Below, piece by piece: positions 12,649-22,920 of a DNA stretch of 64,000 bases (position 1 is its first letter; every line of letters starts with the position of its first letter). The notes under the pieces were generated by a model that worked only from the letters and a program-made list of their open reading frames with translations, searched no databases and was not told where the DNA came from. A program made the position numbers and the translations under genes. The DNA comes from Melitaea cinxia (taxonomy: Eukaryota > Arthropoda > Insecta > Lepidoptera > Nymphalidae). The stretch is from assembly GCF_905220565.1 (NCBI RefSeq), contig NC_059419.1:4526001-4590000 (forward strand), given 5' to 3'.

Positions 12649-15289
12649 TTATTATTATAAAAATGTAAAGTTAGAACTTAGAGCTTTTGATAGATCCAAT
12701 TTCGAATTTACGGATCATTGTGAATTGTGTTCATTGAAAAATGTATTATAGCAATTTATTACCTTAATACCTAAATGAAAACGAGCAAAACTCCGTGTCT
12801 TGTCTATTTTAATTTTATGAAAAGACAATAAAACTTTCTTGTGATGTTTAAATGAAACTTATTTTTTCAATTATTACACAGTTTTTAGTTACTTAGATTT
12901 AACTTGATTTTTTTTTTTTTCGACTATGTAGAATAAAATACCAAAGATATATTTTTTCATAAAAAAAAATCGTACGCTTTTGTTGTGACGTTAAGAAAGT
13001 AATTAAGGTGTTAACTTCAAGCTATAAATAATGAAAAAAAAAAAAACTTAAAATGAATATTTAAACAAAATGCTAGACACTCTGCCCCGCGGTGCTAATT
13101 ACAAACTCTTTTTGTAATTACTCCGCTAACTAAATGGAACTAAATGGGAGCGTGATGATTGACCGCCCATTAGAAAGGTGTCTTTGAATCTGAACCGCAC
13201 TATCATTGTTTTCTATATGTTTAGAATAAAAACATAAATCTCTTTCCATACTTTGTTTAATTCTGACGACGCTCTAAAGCTTCGATCACTAGAAGATAAA
13301 TTTTATTCTCATATTTCTTAGTGCCGCAAATTTTCTTACATACATGACTTTGTCTTTAGTGGTCACTGTTTATACAATCTCACGTGGACTTGGAATCGGA
13401 CGTGGACACTTAGGACGAACGTTAATCCCGCCCCCTTTCTAAAGAGCTTCCAATTTTCATTAACATCTGGGTCTAAGTAAGCCTTACCTCTACCAACAAT
13501 GATAATTATAGAGGCAACCAAGGCCGATAGAAAACACATTTCGAAAAAAATATACTAAGATTTGTAACACCAATTATCTATGATGATATCTTTAAAACAA
13601 CTTCTGAACTGTGAAATTTGAAATTTATATTATTAACTAGCCGTGTCCCGTTGCTTCACTTAAAGCAGAATATTGAAATATATTGTACAAAAAAGTTTGT
13701 TACAATTCCAAGTTGTATCAAAATGAAACTTACAGGATTATAAATTTAACGGATCGCTTTCAAGTTCATGTAATATATTTTACGTAATATGAAAACAAGT
13801 ATACAGACAGACAAACGTTGTAAAAGTTATTATTTCAGCTTCTATTGTTCTGAGAAAGGTTCCAATATTTCGTGTAACCATAATATCTCCATGTACAGAC
13901 ATCGGTGACAATTTAATTATGTATGTATTATTATGATTACAGTTTTTGAAATTAAGAATTTAAGCTAATAATAATGCTTGAATTTCGTAATGTTTGTTTG
14001 ATCGTCATAAAAAGCTAAATACTGCAAGATAAAACTTATAACATCTGTATTTAGATGTTGTATTATATTATGTGTTTGCGAATTAATAAGCGATTATAAT
14101 GATTTATACTTAATAATGAACAATAAATACTAATAAATGATTTACGACAATATTATAATTAAATTATCTTAATCGTAATAAAATAAATATTCTTTTATAT
14201 CAAGTTTAATTTATTGTTGTAGATTGTTATTTGAACGGCTAATAATAAAATATAAAATAGTCTATAAGATTTTGAGGTAATGAGAAATGTAAAATTGAAT
14301 GAAATAGGTAATTAACAGGTTTTATGAGGTAAACTAAATAAGAAATAATGTAAATCTTCATCTTCATACATCGTTTTATACATTTATAGTAAGTTATTAA
14401 ATTTAAAAGAAAATTAATAATAAAAGATTATGATTTTATTTACACATTAAGCGAAATGTAGAAGTTGCTCAGGGAGAGTATTAATAATAATTCTATACAA
14501 AAGTTTATAATATCTTTATACAATTTAATTGTTAAAATAAAATACAATACCCCATTTATTATATATTATTGTATTATATACTAATATTGTATATGCGAAA
14601 AACTGTAAAGATGGATGAATGTTTTTACTCTATGAATTAATTGTAATTAAACTTGGTACGTATATAATTGGAGATTCAAAACAACGCATAGGGTACTTTT
14701 TTTTCCTAACAGTACCACGAGATTGGAAATTACGCGCATAAAACCTCGAGGCACGACAATGTATGTGTACATTATTGAATAATATAAATTAAAAACAATT
14801 AAGTTAATTGTTCTTACCATTATGTGTAACGTTTTTATAGATTTTTTGTTATAGCAAAAATGAAATATAGTTGTGCAAATTTTGAAAGTGAGTTCAAGTA
14901 ACAAATGTTAGATTCGAATCAAGCACCGCGCGATCAGTCCGCGACCTGTGACCCTAACATTTTTATAGGAGATCAGATTCTTCAGATAAATGTAAATAAG
15001 AAACGTAAACGGAAAAAGAGAAAAAAATTATATAGTTTTATGTATTACAATAACTTTTTGAATTCGTTATTGTTATTTACTATTAAAAATAAGTAAATTT
15101 TTAAAAATAAGTTGTAAATCTGCGAAAAATATTTTATATATATGAATTATTACTAAATTTAATACAAAACAAGTAAAAAGTTTTAAACAATTTCAATGAG
15201 TATTATTATATTCAAATTAAAAGTAAAGTTAATTTTAAAGTAATGTTAAATAATAATATATAAAAATAGTTTTAAAGTAAAGTTAGTTT

Positions 15290-15515
15290 TAATTTAATTT
15301 TGATTTTGTATTTGTATTTTGTTTTAGATATTTTATTTCTAATTATAAACTTTTTTGTTTTAATATTTGCGCTCCTATATGTGTCAGTTGTTAGTGGAAA
15401 CTTGACTGGTTTATGCACTATCTTGTTGCTGTTCTTTTTTTACTTTGTGTTATATTTGTACTGTTTGTTTGCCAAATAAAAATAAATAAAATAAAAATAA
15501 AAATAAAATTTAACT
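15290..15515 (+). repeat. Probable non-LTR 3' UTR with (ATAAA)n tail
   Basis: T-rich sequence containing GCGCTCCTATATGTGTCAGT, then GCCAAATAAAAATAAATAAA and further A-rich repeats. The A/T pentamer tail is typical of insect LINE 3' ends. No coding part is attached. Confidence 0.4.
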
Positions 15516-15676
15516 TTACGAAGTATTAAAGAAGTTTTTATATTTCTTCAAATACAATTACAATGAGTCTAATCTGTAATATAGATCTCATTATATTGAT
15601 AAGTTATTTCGATAGCAATCATAAACACAGTTAATATTCTAAGATACGCGAACAAAATAAAAAACAATTTTCTTAC

Positions 15677-16170
15677 CTTAATCTAAGACATCCAAATTTG
15701 AAAGCAATGAGATAACAAAAGTAAGAGTCACAACAACACAATGTCACAGCGTTTGTCACAATCCGAGTCGGTCACACACAGGGAACACACACAGTTTGTA
15801 CCAGTAACAACTTGACAACTGGCTGGAAAGAAAGAAAAGTTTTAAAACGCGCCCGAGAGCGCGCGAAAAATTCGAAAAATGAACACAAAATAAAATTTAG
15901 AACTCGTAAAGGATACAGTCGCGCGCGCCTTACACACGCGACTGAAAAAATTGCCACAACCGCGTAAGACTCGGAAACTAAATCAAAATACTCGATAGGA
16001 GAGGGACGAGTCAGCCGAGGCCCCACCCTTCCCCCTCCACGCGCAATACGCAAAAACATTCATAAAAACCACGCACGATTCCACCGCGAAATTGTCGATA
16101 ATGTTTATAACTATACAAAAATGTAAACGATCGCGTTCCCGTCGATTAAATTAAACAATCGTCGCTATAT
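15677..16170 (-). promoter_or_regulatory. Candidate CpG-rich promoter / untranslated first exon on the minus strand
   Basis: CpG-dense sequence (CGCGCCCGAGAGCGCGCG, CAGTCGCGCGCGCCTTACAC) in an AT-rich surround. At its left edge the minus strand reads ATTAAG|GTAAGA, a good splice-donor consensus with the exon ending at 15,677. This fits an untranslated first exon transcribed leftwards with a long intron. No coding exon confirms it, and the 95-codon minus-strand ORF here (15,772-16,059) has no known domain. Confidence 0.25.
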
Positions 16171-17766
16171 AATTCGGACAATGTCGACATATTTTAAACA
16201 ATACTCGATATAAATTATACGAATCATAATATAAACAACGGACTGTGCTAATGAAAATAATCAATTCATCGGAACGCATTCCGTGTCACCTCCGACGTTC
16301 ATTTTCTTTTTTTTTTTATATAAATAACCTATGGTGATTATTTTGACAGATGTCAAACTTTTTCCGCGCCCCTGGAAATTCCAAATTCGAATGCGTACGT
16401 TTATCGTCGGAGCGACCGCGCTGTGCAGCCGCTCGGCTACGAATACCCGATACTAAGCGGGTGCAAGAAGGCGAGAGTTCATTTTTTTTTCTGCCAAATA
16501 ACGTAAAGGGTCTTTTTGTTTGTAGGCCTGTAGGGTTAACTGAGAGGTCGGACGAGATGTTTTTATGAGCGAAATTGGAGCGTAATGCAACGACGCGACC
16601 TTCGACCGTTCGTTTTACGGTCTGATCGATCACTTATAATACATAGGTATTTGATTAGCGATGACTTATAATGACGTGACCGTTATCACAAGACTGTTTA
16701 CTTTGTGTGCACCTGCACTTAACACATCTGTTATTTATAATGTTTAAAATCCAATATAATGCATAAATTAATTTTCATGCAGATTTTCATGAATGTTTGT
16801 TACTTCCGTGATAATGTTCAAGAGATTTGTACTTAGAATTTCAAAATGGATGTTTACTGATAAAAATACATTATTTTGTTTATAGTCTTTTTACACGCAC
16901 ATTAAAAAAAAACATAATCTATACTATTTATTAATCGTAATATATCGATATTACGTACGTATCAGAAAGTATTTAACTATTTATCTAAAAATACCATTTA
17001 AATTTGCTTAAATGTATTTACCTAATTAGTCGTAAAGATTAGCCTCGCCTAGATACCACCCATTTAGCTGTACAACCAATTTACAAATTATCTAATGGTT
17101 TTTAAAATTTGCAGTTTACGGGTAAGTTGCATAAACTTTAGGCTCTATAGTAGACTAATAACAAAACAGAAGCTTAGAGATACCAACCAGTTATACAACC
17201 TACACCCAGTTTTACTCGTATTAAAATACAATACATTTCAACTTTGTTAGCTCTCTTTTTCAGCCAGCTCTATCTGTCTCTACTGCCCAAGTTCTAGGTC
17301 TTAAAATTAATGTGCTTAATTAAACTCAATATTTTTATTATTATTACCACGATACAGATAAAGATATACGTTAAATAAAAATGTATTCTAACGTAGGTAT
17401 GTTCTATGAATGTTAAGAAATTTGCTGTTTGAACTAGTATGCATTATAGTATCGTAATTTACCACAGCGGTAGCATTAGAGCTCTACCCTGGATTACATT
17501 TGCTACACTGCTTTTACATTACACAGCCACTTTCTACTTTCATTAGGTTTTGTTGACTATACATTTTTAAATTTTCACTTTACAAAGTTTTTAATTATTT
17601 ATAAATAATGTGGAGCTATCACCGATTTGGAATGTTGAGTCTGATGAGAACGAATGATTAGAAGCTCATTAGAAACTCTTTAAAAATATTTAAAAATCAA
17701 GATCCAAATATCAGGATCTCAGAATGACTAACGAGGTTTTATATCTCAATATTAGTGTTTGTATAT

Positions 17767-17923
17767 TTGAAGTACAACTTCTTTACGTACGCTTGACTTG
17801 AGGAGTAAGCTGGTGAATGCGTGGCGAGAGCATTACAAAAAGTGTGATCGGGCGAGGCGAACAAGATTTGAGAGAGAGAGCGAGATATATAAGTTAGATA
17901 GAGCAAAAGAAGTTTTACTTCAA
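17767..17923 (+). mobile_element. MITE, palindromic-end family
   Basis: Terminal inverted repeats TTGAAGTACAACTTCTTT (17,767-17,784) and AAAGAAGTTTTACTTCAA (17,906-17,923), one mismatch in 18. Each terminus is itself nearly palindromic (GAAGT...ACTTC). The interior (TTGACTTGAGGAGTAAGCTG, GTGTGATCGGGCGAGGCGAA) matches the copy at 60,291. A following conserved piece (AGCACACTCG plus T run) suggests the true end may lie a little further right. Confidence 0.75.
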
Positions 17924-18101
17924 TCATGTGGCATTAAAGCACACTCGTTTTTTTTATGAAGAACCTAAATGTAATAATAATATTTTTTAAAACTCTGTTC
18001 GTAATGGAAATCATAATACATATTTAGGTTTAAGCGTAGGTAATATGATTTAGTTAAATGATATACATAATATTACGAGTAGTATCATTTTTCGAGCTTT
18101 A

Positions 18102-18386
18102 CTGAGGTAAGGCACAGCAGGAATTTCCTGCTCAAAATATGGAGCAGCCCGACTGGGGTAGTACCTCGACCTTACAGAAGATCACAGCTAAATAATACTG
18201 TTTTCAAGCAGTATCGTGTTCCTGTTGGTGAGTAAGGTGACCAGAGCTCCTGGGGGGATTGGGGATTGGGTCGGCAACGCGCTTGCGATGCTTCTGGTGT
18301 TGCAGGTGTCTATAAGCTACGGTAATCGCTTACCATCAGGTGAGCCGTAACGCTTGTTTGCCGACCTAGTGACATAAAAAAAAAAC
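18102..18386 (+). mobile_element. Poly-A SINE-like repeat (family C), copy 1
   Basis: Starts CTGAGGTAAGGCACAGCAGG, contains GGTCGGCAACGCGCTTGCGA and TAATCGCTTACCATCAGGTG, and ends CCGACCTAGTGACAT plus poly-A. About 90% or more identical by eye to 20,234-20,519, and to the interrupted minus-strand copy at 22,921-23,475. It is either a SINE or a short LINE 3' end; no coding sequence. Confidence 0.7.
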
Positions 18387-18600
18387 AGCTGGATAATGAA
18401 TATTGTTGGCATCAATGAAATAAAATAATTATAACAGCCAAGAGCATTTATTTACATGACTTAACTTTGTTTAAGTTTTTTGTTTTTTTTAAGGGTTTTT
18501 ATAACTGAAATGTTATTATTTAATTTTCAATAATTAACTCATAATTGTTGCAGCGCACAACATCTCTAGTATTTAGATTATTGTTGTTTTAGACAACTAG

Positions 18601-18723
18601 ACGTCTTCGGTGCGACAAAGCCAGCGTTGCGGTCACCAACCCGCCTGCCCAGCGTGGTGACGTTTTTGACGCAAACTTTGGGAGGCCTATGTCCAGCCGT
18701 GGACTGCGATAGGCTGAAGTGAG
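18601..18723 (+). mobile_element. 5'-truncated RTE-derived element
   Basis: Matches the last third of the 11,940 element (GTCTTCGGTGCGACAAAGCC to TGGACTGCGATAGGCTGAAG). Flanked by AGACAACTAG (18,591-18,600) and AGACAACCAG (18,724-18,733), a 10-bp duplication with one mismatch. It has an internal deletion after GCGTGGTGAC. Confidence 0.7.
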
Positions 18724-18794
18724 AGACAACCAGAAATTTTATTTAAGTACATAGAAATAAAATAGCCTTTGCACATCTATATTAATTTGCACTT

Positions 18795-19139
18795 TAGACG
18801 CCGCCTTGGCGCAACGGTTACAGCCATGGATTGTAGCTGTTGCGCTGGCGGTTGCGGATTCGATCCCCGCACATGACAAACATTTGTATTGGCCATACAG
18901 GTATTTGCCGTGGTCTGGGTGTTTGTGCAGTCCTTGTGGGTCTCCCCACCGTGCCTCGGAGAGCACGTTAAGCCGTCGGTCCCGGTTGTTATCATGTACA
19001 CCTGATAGCGAACGTTACTCATAGTAGGGAATATATCCGCCAACCCGCATTGGAGCAGCGTGGTGGATTAAGCTCTGATCCTTCTCCTACATGGGGAAAG
19101 AGGCCTATGCCCAGTAGTGGGATATTAGAGGCTGAAGCG
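18795..19139 (+). mobile_element. Complete tRNA-derived SINE (family A)
   Basis: Flanked by a perfect 15-bp duplication TATTAATTTGCACTT (18,780-18,794 and 19,140-19,154), so the ends are exact. The head has Pol III-like boxes: CTTGGCGCAACGGTTA (A) and GCGGATTCGATCCC (B). The body includes TGCCTCGGAGAGCACGTTAA, and the 3' end reads CCTATGCCCAGTAGTGGGAT and then GGCTGAAG. Length 345 bp. Truncated or interrupted relatives lie at 23,897, 29,254, 33,095, 38,825, 46,601 and 54,238. ORFs over it on both strands are shadows. Confidence 0.85.
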
Positions 19140-19154
19140 TATTAATTTGCACTT

Positions 19155-19975
19155 ATAGCCAAAATTGTACATTTTAATATTATTATGAATATTTAACCAA
19201 TAGGTATAACATAATTAATGTATATTTAAATAATTGTATAGCCATGTATATGTTATATCTAAGAAATAATTCTGTTATAGACTTTGTGAATACAAATGCG
19301 ATGAGCACATCATTACCAACATATTGTAAATCAGTTTAAGAGATAATTAATGTAAAATACATACACGCAGCAGTCGTAAAACTGACGTAACGCGGACAAT
19401 AAATATCATAGCTATTGTCACTAGAGGCATTCCAGATTCGCACAATATATTATTAGGTTCGATTTTGTATTACGAATAAATGTCAGTGGTTATTTTTGTT
19501 TCGGGATAACGTCTCGGATTGTCAGCGCGCGTCGATGTGGCGATGCGCGTGCGCAGCTACGGCGAGATCGCTAGTATTCGTTTTGATCTGTTTTTTTTAT
19601 TTGTTGCAGCTATTGCAGTGTAATAGGTATAATAAAAAAAATTGAAACAATCGTTCTGAAGTTTTTTTTAAGTATTGAAAAGGGCTGTAAAATATGACAC
19701 AGAGATGATGTTTTAGAGAGGGATGAGTGTCCATAAGTCGGGTCAACATATAGGCTACATATTATCTCGCTATCACCTACGGGAAACGAGCAGCGAATCT
19801 TTATTTTTTCAACGCATTCTGTAACACCGTGTAATCTAATAACGCATATTTGAATGTTGTTGTTATTATGTTAATAACCATGCTATAAGCTAGCTTCAAA
19901 CTATAAATAAAGACATTCTGTAGTATATTTAGTATTAGCATTGCACCCGTGCGAAGCCGGGGCGGGTCGCTAGTG
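19155..19975. other. Non-coding stretch
   Basis: AT-rich with a small CpG patch at about 19,515-19,570. An isolated Helitron-like 3' end (GGGCGGGTCGCTAG before T) lies at about 19,958-19,971. No gene seen. Confidence 0.4.
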
Positions 19976-20178
19976 TGTATATATATAAAATCTCGTGTCA
20001 CGATGTTTTTCAGGGGTAGTCCCCGAAAGTACTGGATCGATTTGAATTAAATTTTGAACAGATAGGTATGTAACTTGTATAAGTTACAACAACTTAAATT
20101 ATATGCTATGTTTTATTTCGATATGTATAATTATTGTATTACGAAAAAAGGCGGTATGAAGTTCGCCAGGTCAGCTAG
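19976..20178 (+). mobile_element. Helitron-like non-autonomous fragment
   Basis: Starts TATATATATAAAATCTCGTG, related to the 2911 element, and ends GGTCAGCTAG before T (CTAG at 20,175-20,178). The interior is different and shorter. The exact 5' end is uncertain. Confidence 0.5.
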
Positions 20179-20233
20179 TAAAGTATAAATTAATATGTAT
20201 AGTTTATAAGCTCAATATAAGTTAAGTCGTAAA

Positions 20234-20519
20234 CTGAGGTAGGGCACAGCAGGAATTTCCTGCTCAAAATATGGAGCAGCCCAACTGGGGTAGTACCTCG
20301 ACCTTACAGAAGATCACAGCAAAATAATACTGTTTACAAGCAGTATTGTGTTCCTGTTGGTGAGTAAGGTGACCAGAGCTCCTGGGGGGATTGGGGATTG
20401 GGTCGGCAACGCGCTTGCGATGCTGCTGGTGTTGTAGGTGTCTATAAGCTACGATAATCGCTTACCATCAGGTGAGCCGTACGCTTGTTTGCCGACCTAG
20501 TGACATATAAAAAAAAAAA
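20234..20519 (+). mobile_element. Poly-A SINE-like repeat (family C), copy 2
   Basis: Near-identical to 18,102-18,386 over the whole length, from CTGAGGTAGGGCACAGCAGG to CCGACCTAGTGACAT plus poly-A. No clear target duplication found. Confidence 0.7.
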
Positions 20520-21273
20520 CCAAATCTGTTCTTAAAAATCTAAACACAGCACAGTTACGTGTTGTCGAATTAAATGTTATGATATTGTTACTTGAAATAT
20601 CACTTAAGCAGGATTATGGATATTTGATTATTCATTTTCATACATGATAACAATATAATGCAATGCAAAAATGTTTTTAAAATACAAATAACTGTGTTTG
20701 CTAATAGGTACAATGTAGGTAGAACTCGTTAGACCTTATTAAAGTGTCACTGAAATCGGTCCACCCAGTAAAAAGTTAATTTTATTTATTTATTTTTATT
20801 TATTTATTTTTTTATAAGTTATGAGTTATAATATAATACATTGACTAGCCCGTTGGCGGAGTTTGTAGTGACCCTGTTTACTGTTTCGCGGGTTTCGTGT
20901 CCGATTCCCGCCTGAATCTTGGTGTAATATTTCTATTTATATATTTATATATGTATTATAGCTAACCAGTCAAAAATATAGCTATAGGGTAAAACCGGGA
21001 TAGATGCCTCACTTTTTGAAATAGCCACCTAATTTTAAAAATATGATTTTTATACGAATAATTTTTATTAATGTAGCTAGCTCAATCCTTTATGTTGAAT
21101 TATGACTATTTTTGTTCAACCTAGCCAATGCAGATTAAACAGAAATTAGCTTTTCGTGAACCTATTTTTTTGAGGATAGATGCCTACCTATATGGATAGT
21201 TGCCCCCACCATGAAAATAGTGAGTAGGATAGATGCCCTTTAAACCGTGTAAACGAAAAACCCAAACCAAATG

Positions 21274-21292
21274 TTAGGTTAGGTTAGGTTAG
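21274..21292 (+). repeat. Short (TTAGG)n run inside the pogo-like element
   Basis: Nearly four tandem TTAGG units, the insect telomeric unit. The sister copy at about 61,615-61,630 has only one TTAGG at this place, so the run expanded after the copies separated, or it was lost in the other copy. Confidence 0.8.
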
Positions 21293-21574
21293 TTCTACTC
21301 CTAAAACATCGATTGTCTCCAAGAAACATGGGCCATAGCAATGAAAAAATTTTTGTGTTTTTTTTATATCTTTTAATTGTTATAATTAGAATATAATTTT
21401 TATATCACACAGATTACTATACCTAATTAAATTTTTAGAGCTTTTGTTAAACTTCAACATGATATATATATATAAATTTAATTAAATTTTACAAGTATTT
21501 ATTCAACAAAAGTATAAATTCTCAATTGTTGGTCTAAAATATTCATATCAAGTGTCAACATGCACATTGCACAA

Positions 21575-21670
21575 TCATACTTTCTCATCGAAAGCTGACT
21601 GTAGGTTTTCTATAGTCCAAGAACATACTCGAGCTCGCATTTCTTCCTTTCTTTTATATTTTCGTGGCAT
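21575..21670 (-). pseudogene. 31-codon HTH-like remnant of a pogo-type transposase
   Basis: The minus strand reads ATG to TGA for 31 codons: starts MPRKYKRKEEMRARV, continues CSWTIENLQSAFDEKV. A basic MxRxYxRK start followed by W-x3-L-x3-A is what the N-terminus of the Psq/CENP-B-type helix-turn-helix looks like in pogo/Tigger transposases. The rest of the helix-turn-helix and the DDE domain are absent. The same fragment, two residues different, is kept in copy 2 at 61,231. Family recognition is from pattern memory, not a search. Confidence 0.5.
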
Positions 21671-22634
21671 AGTTCTGCTAGAATCAGTAAAACATCCAAA
21701 CATAAATATACGTAAATGCATAAAAAATATAACAGACACAAAAAAAAATTATACATATAAACTTACTCTGTATATGGTGAATGAAGGGATAGATGCCCCT
21801 AAGGGCACCTATACGTCAAAAAATCAGGGCAACTATCCTTTGTGATTGGGATAGATGCCTACGTATTTTTTAAATAAATTGTAAACAAAATAGCATCTAT
21901 TTACAACTATATGCAGACTCAATGACCCAGTATATAGACGTGATAAAAAATATAACGGAATTTATTACTATTTATAAAATTATACAACCTTAAATACTAA
22001 CCTTTAAAACTTTGACGTGTTTGTAAATTTCGCCACGGAGAAAATTACACACACGATCCAAACGCGTCCTTGCCACACGAATATCTGTGGATATCTGAGG
22101 GACAGAATGACTTCGACTCCTACTTATGCGATTAATTTTTATTTGTGAGTTCGGGATGTTTGGTTTTTAGAACATGAGGCATCTATCCCACTGCGGTATC
22201 TCTCCCGGTTTTACCATAATAGTCGTTACCTGTAAGGCTGTAGCACAAGCATTGGGTTGCTTACCGTGGATACAGGCGACCGTGTGTGTATGTTATAAAA
22301 TAAGATATTTATAAAGAAACAACATAGGTTGAATCTTCAGTTTTTTTTGAAGTCAAAAAGAAAATAGAACATTAACAAACAATAATAATTTCAAAATAAA
22401 ATAATATAATTCAAAATAAAATAATTTCAAACTAAACACCAAAGTCTAAGTTTAAAACTTAAAATGAAATACCATTTATCATTCCAACACCCCGAGTGCG
22501 AGATTAAAGACTTTAATTTTTCTTCTTATTTAAGTATATATTTGTATTATTGTAGTATATATTTCGCTTGTCTTATAATTTTAATATATTTTTTCACATT
22601 TCTACTTACTCTGGTGTTACTGTTACTTACTTAC

Positions 22635-22862
22635 TGGTCATCTGTGCCGCAGGACCGATGGCCGTTGGAGCAGACGGGTCCTGGAGTGGAGACCGCGTCT
22701 TGGCAAACGCAGTGTGGGATGTCCTCCGGCCCGTTGGACCAACGATCTACGTAAGATTGTCGGTGTAGGCTGGATGGGGATTGCGGAATACCGGGATGTC
22801 TGGCGCGAACTTGATGAGGCCTATGTCCAGCAGTTGACTGCAATAGGCTGAGCTGAGCTGAG
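22635..22862 (+). mobile_element. 5'-truncated RTE 3' end
   Basis: Over 90% similar by eye to 58,350-58,560 and encodes the same RTE C-terminal segment in broken form (region around [21 protein letters not shown]). It ends GGCCTATGTCCAGCAGTTGA and then TGAGCTGAGCTGAG in place of the usual TGATGA tail. Flanks ACTTACTTAC (22,625-22,634) and ACTTACTCAC (22,863-22,872) look like a 10-bp duplication with one mismatch. Overlying ORFs on both strands are shadows. Confidence 0.7.
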
Positions 22863-22920
22863 ACTTACTCACATCTGACATCTCAAATTTTCCATTTAGC
22901 ACTTTTTTATGTAACTAGAT

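Larger units (their letters stand above)
12649..17766. other. AT-rich stretch with a candidate host promoter patch
   Basis: Mostly unique AT-rich DNA. It contains a reverse-oriented Helitron-like 3' end at 13,637 (CTAGCCGTGTCCCGTTGCTT on +), a LINE-like 3' UTR ending in an (ATAAA)n tail at about 15,290-15,515, and the CpG-rich patch described at 15,677-16,170. A second CG-richer patch lies at about 16,350-16,620 with shadow ORFs on both strands. Confidence 0.4.
20987..22216. mobile_element. Non-autonomous pogo-like (Tc1/mariner superfamily) element, copy 1
   Basis: Ends GGGTAAAACCGGGA and (reverse complement) TGGTAAAACCGGGA, flanked by TA on both sides (20,985-20,986 and 22,217-22,218). The host SINE copy at 39,007 shows a single TATA-like site, supporting a TA duplication. 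Length 1,230 bp. It carries a minus-strand 31-codon fragment resembling the start of a pogo/Tigger transposase (21,575-21,670), and nine copies or near-copies of an 11-bp word (GGATAGATGCC). A second copy of 1,225 bp lies inverted at 60,688-61,912. Superfamily assignment rests on the TA duplication plus that fragment and is inference. Confidence 0.75.
20843..22312 (+). mobile_element. tRNA-headed SINE (family B), split by a DNA transposon
   Basis: The head GACTAGCCCGTTGGCGGAGT with a B-box-like GTGTCCGATTCCCG runs to about 20,986. The rest (GTCGTTACCTGTAAGGCTGT to CGACCGTGTGTGTATG) resumes at 22,219. The uninterrupted copy at 39,007-39,257 shows that the two halves were contiguous. Everything between is the element at 20,987-22,216. 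Confidence 0.75.

Noticed and set aside
16316..16633. 105-codon minus-strand ORF as a host gene
   Set aside because: No recognised domain, overlaps another ORF on the opposite strand, and the composition follows a CpG-richer patch.
18806..19043. ORFs on both strands over the SINE
   Set aside because: The sequence is a non-coding tRNA-derived SINE with defined ends.
20843..20920. tRNA gene
   Set aside because: A and B boxes are present, as at 18,797, 33,095, 39,007 and 63,640, but they are followed by SINE bodies and no full cloverleaf with acceptor stem is visible.
21274..21292. Chromosome end or telomere
   Set aside because: Only about four TTAGG units inside a transposon copy.
21552..21845. 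97-codon plus-strand ORF conserved between the two pogo-like copies (also 61,122-61,349 minus)
   Set aside because: It is antisense to the HTH-like fragment and its similarity follows from DNA identity of the two transposon copies; the ends of the two ORFs do not agree.
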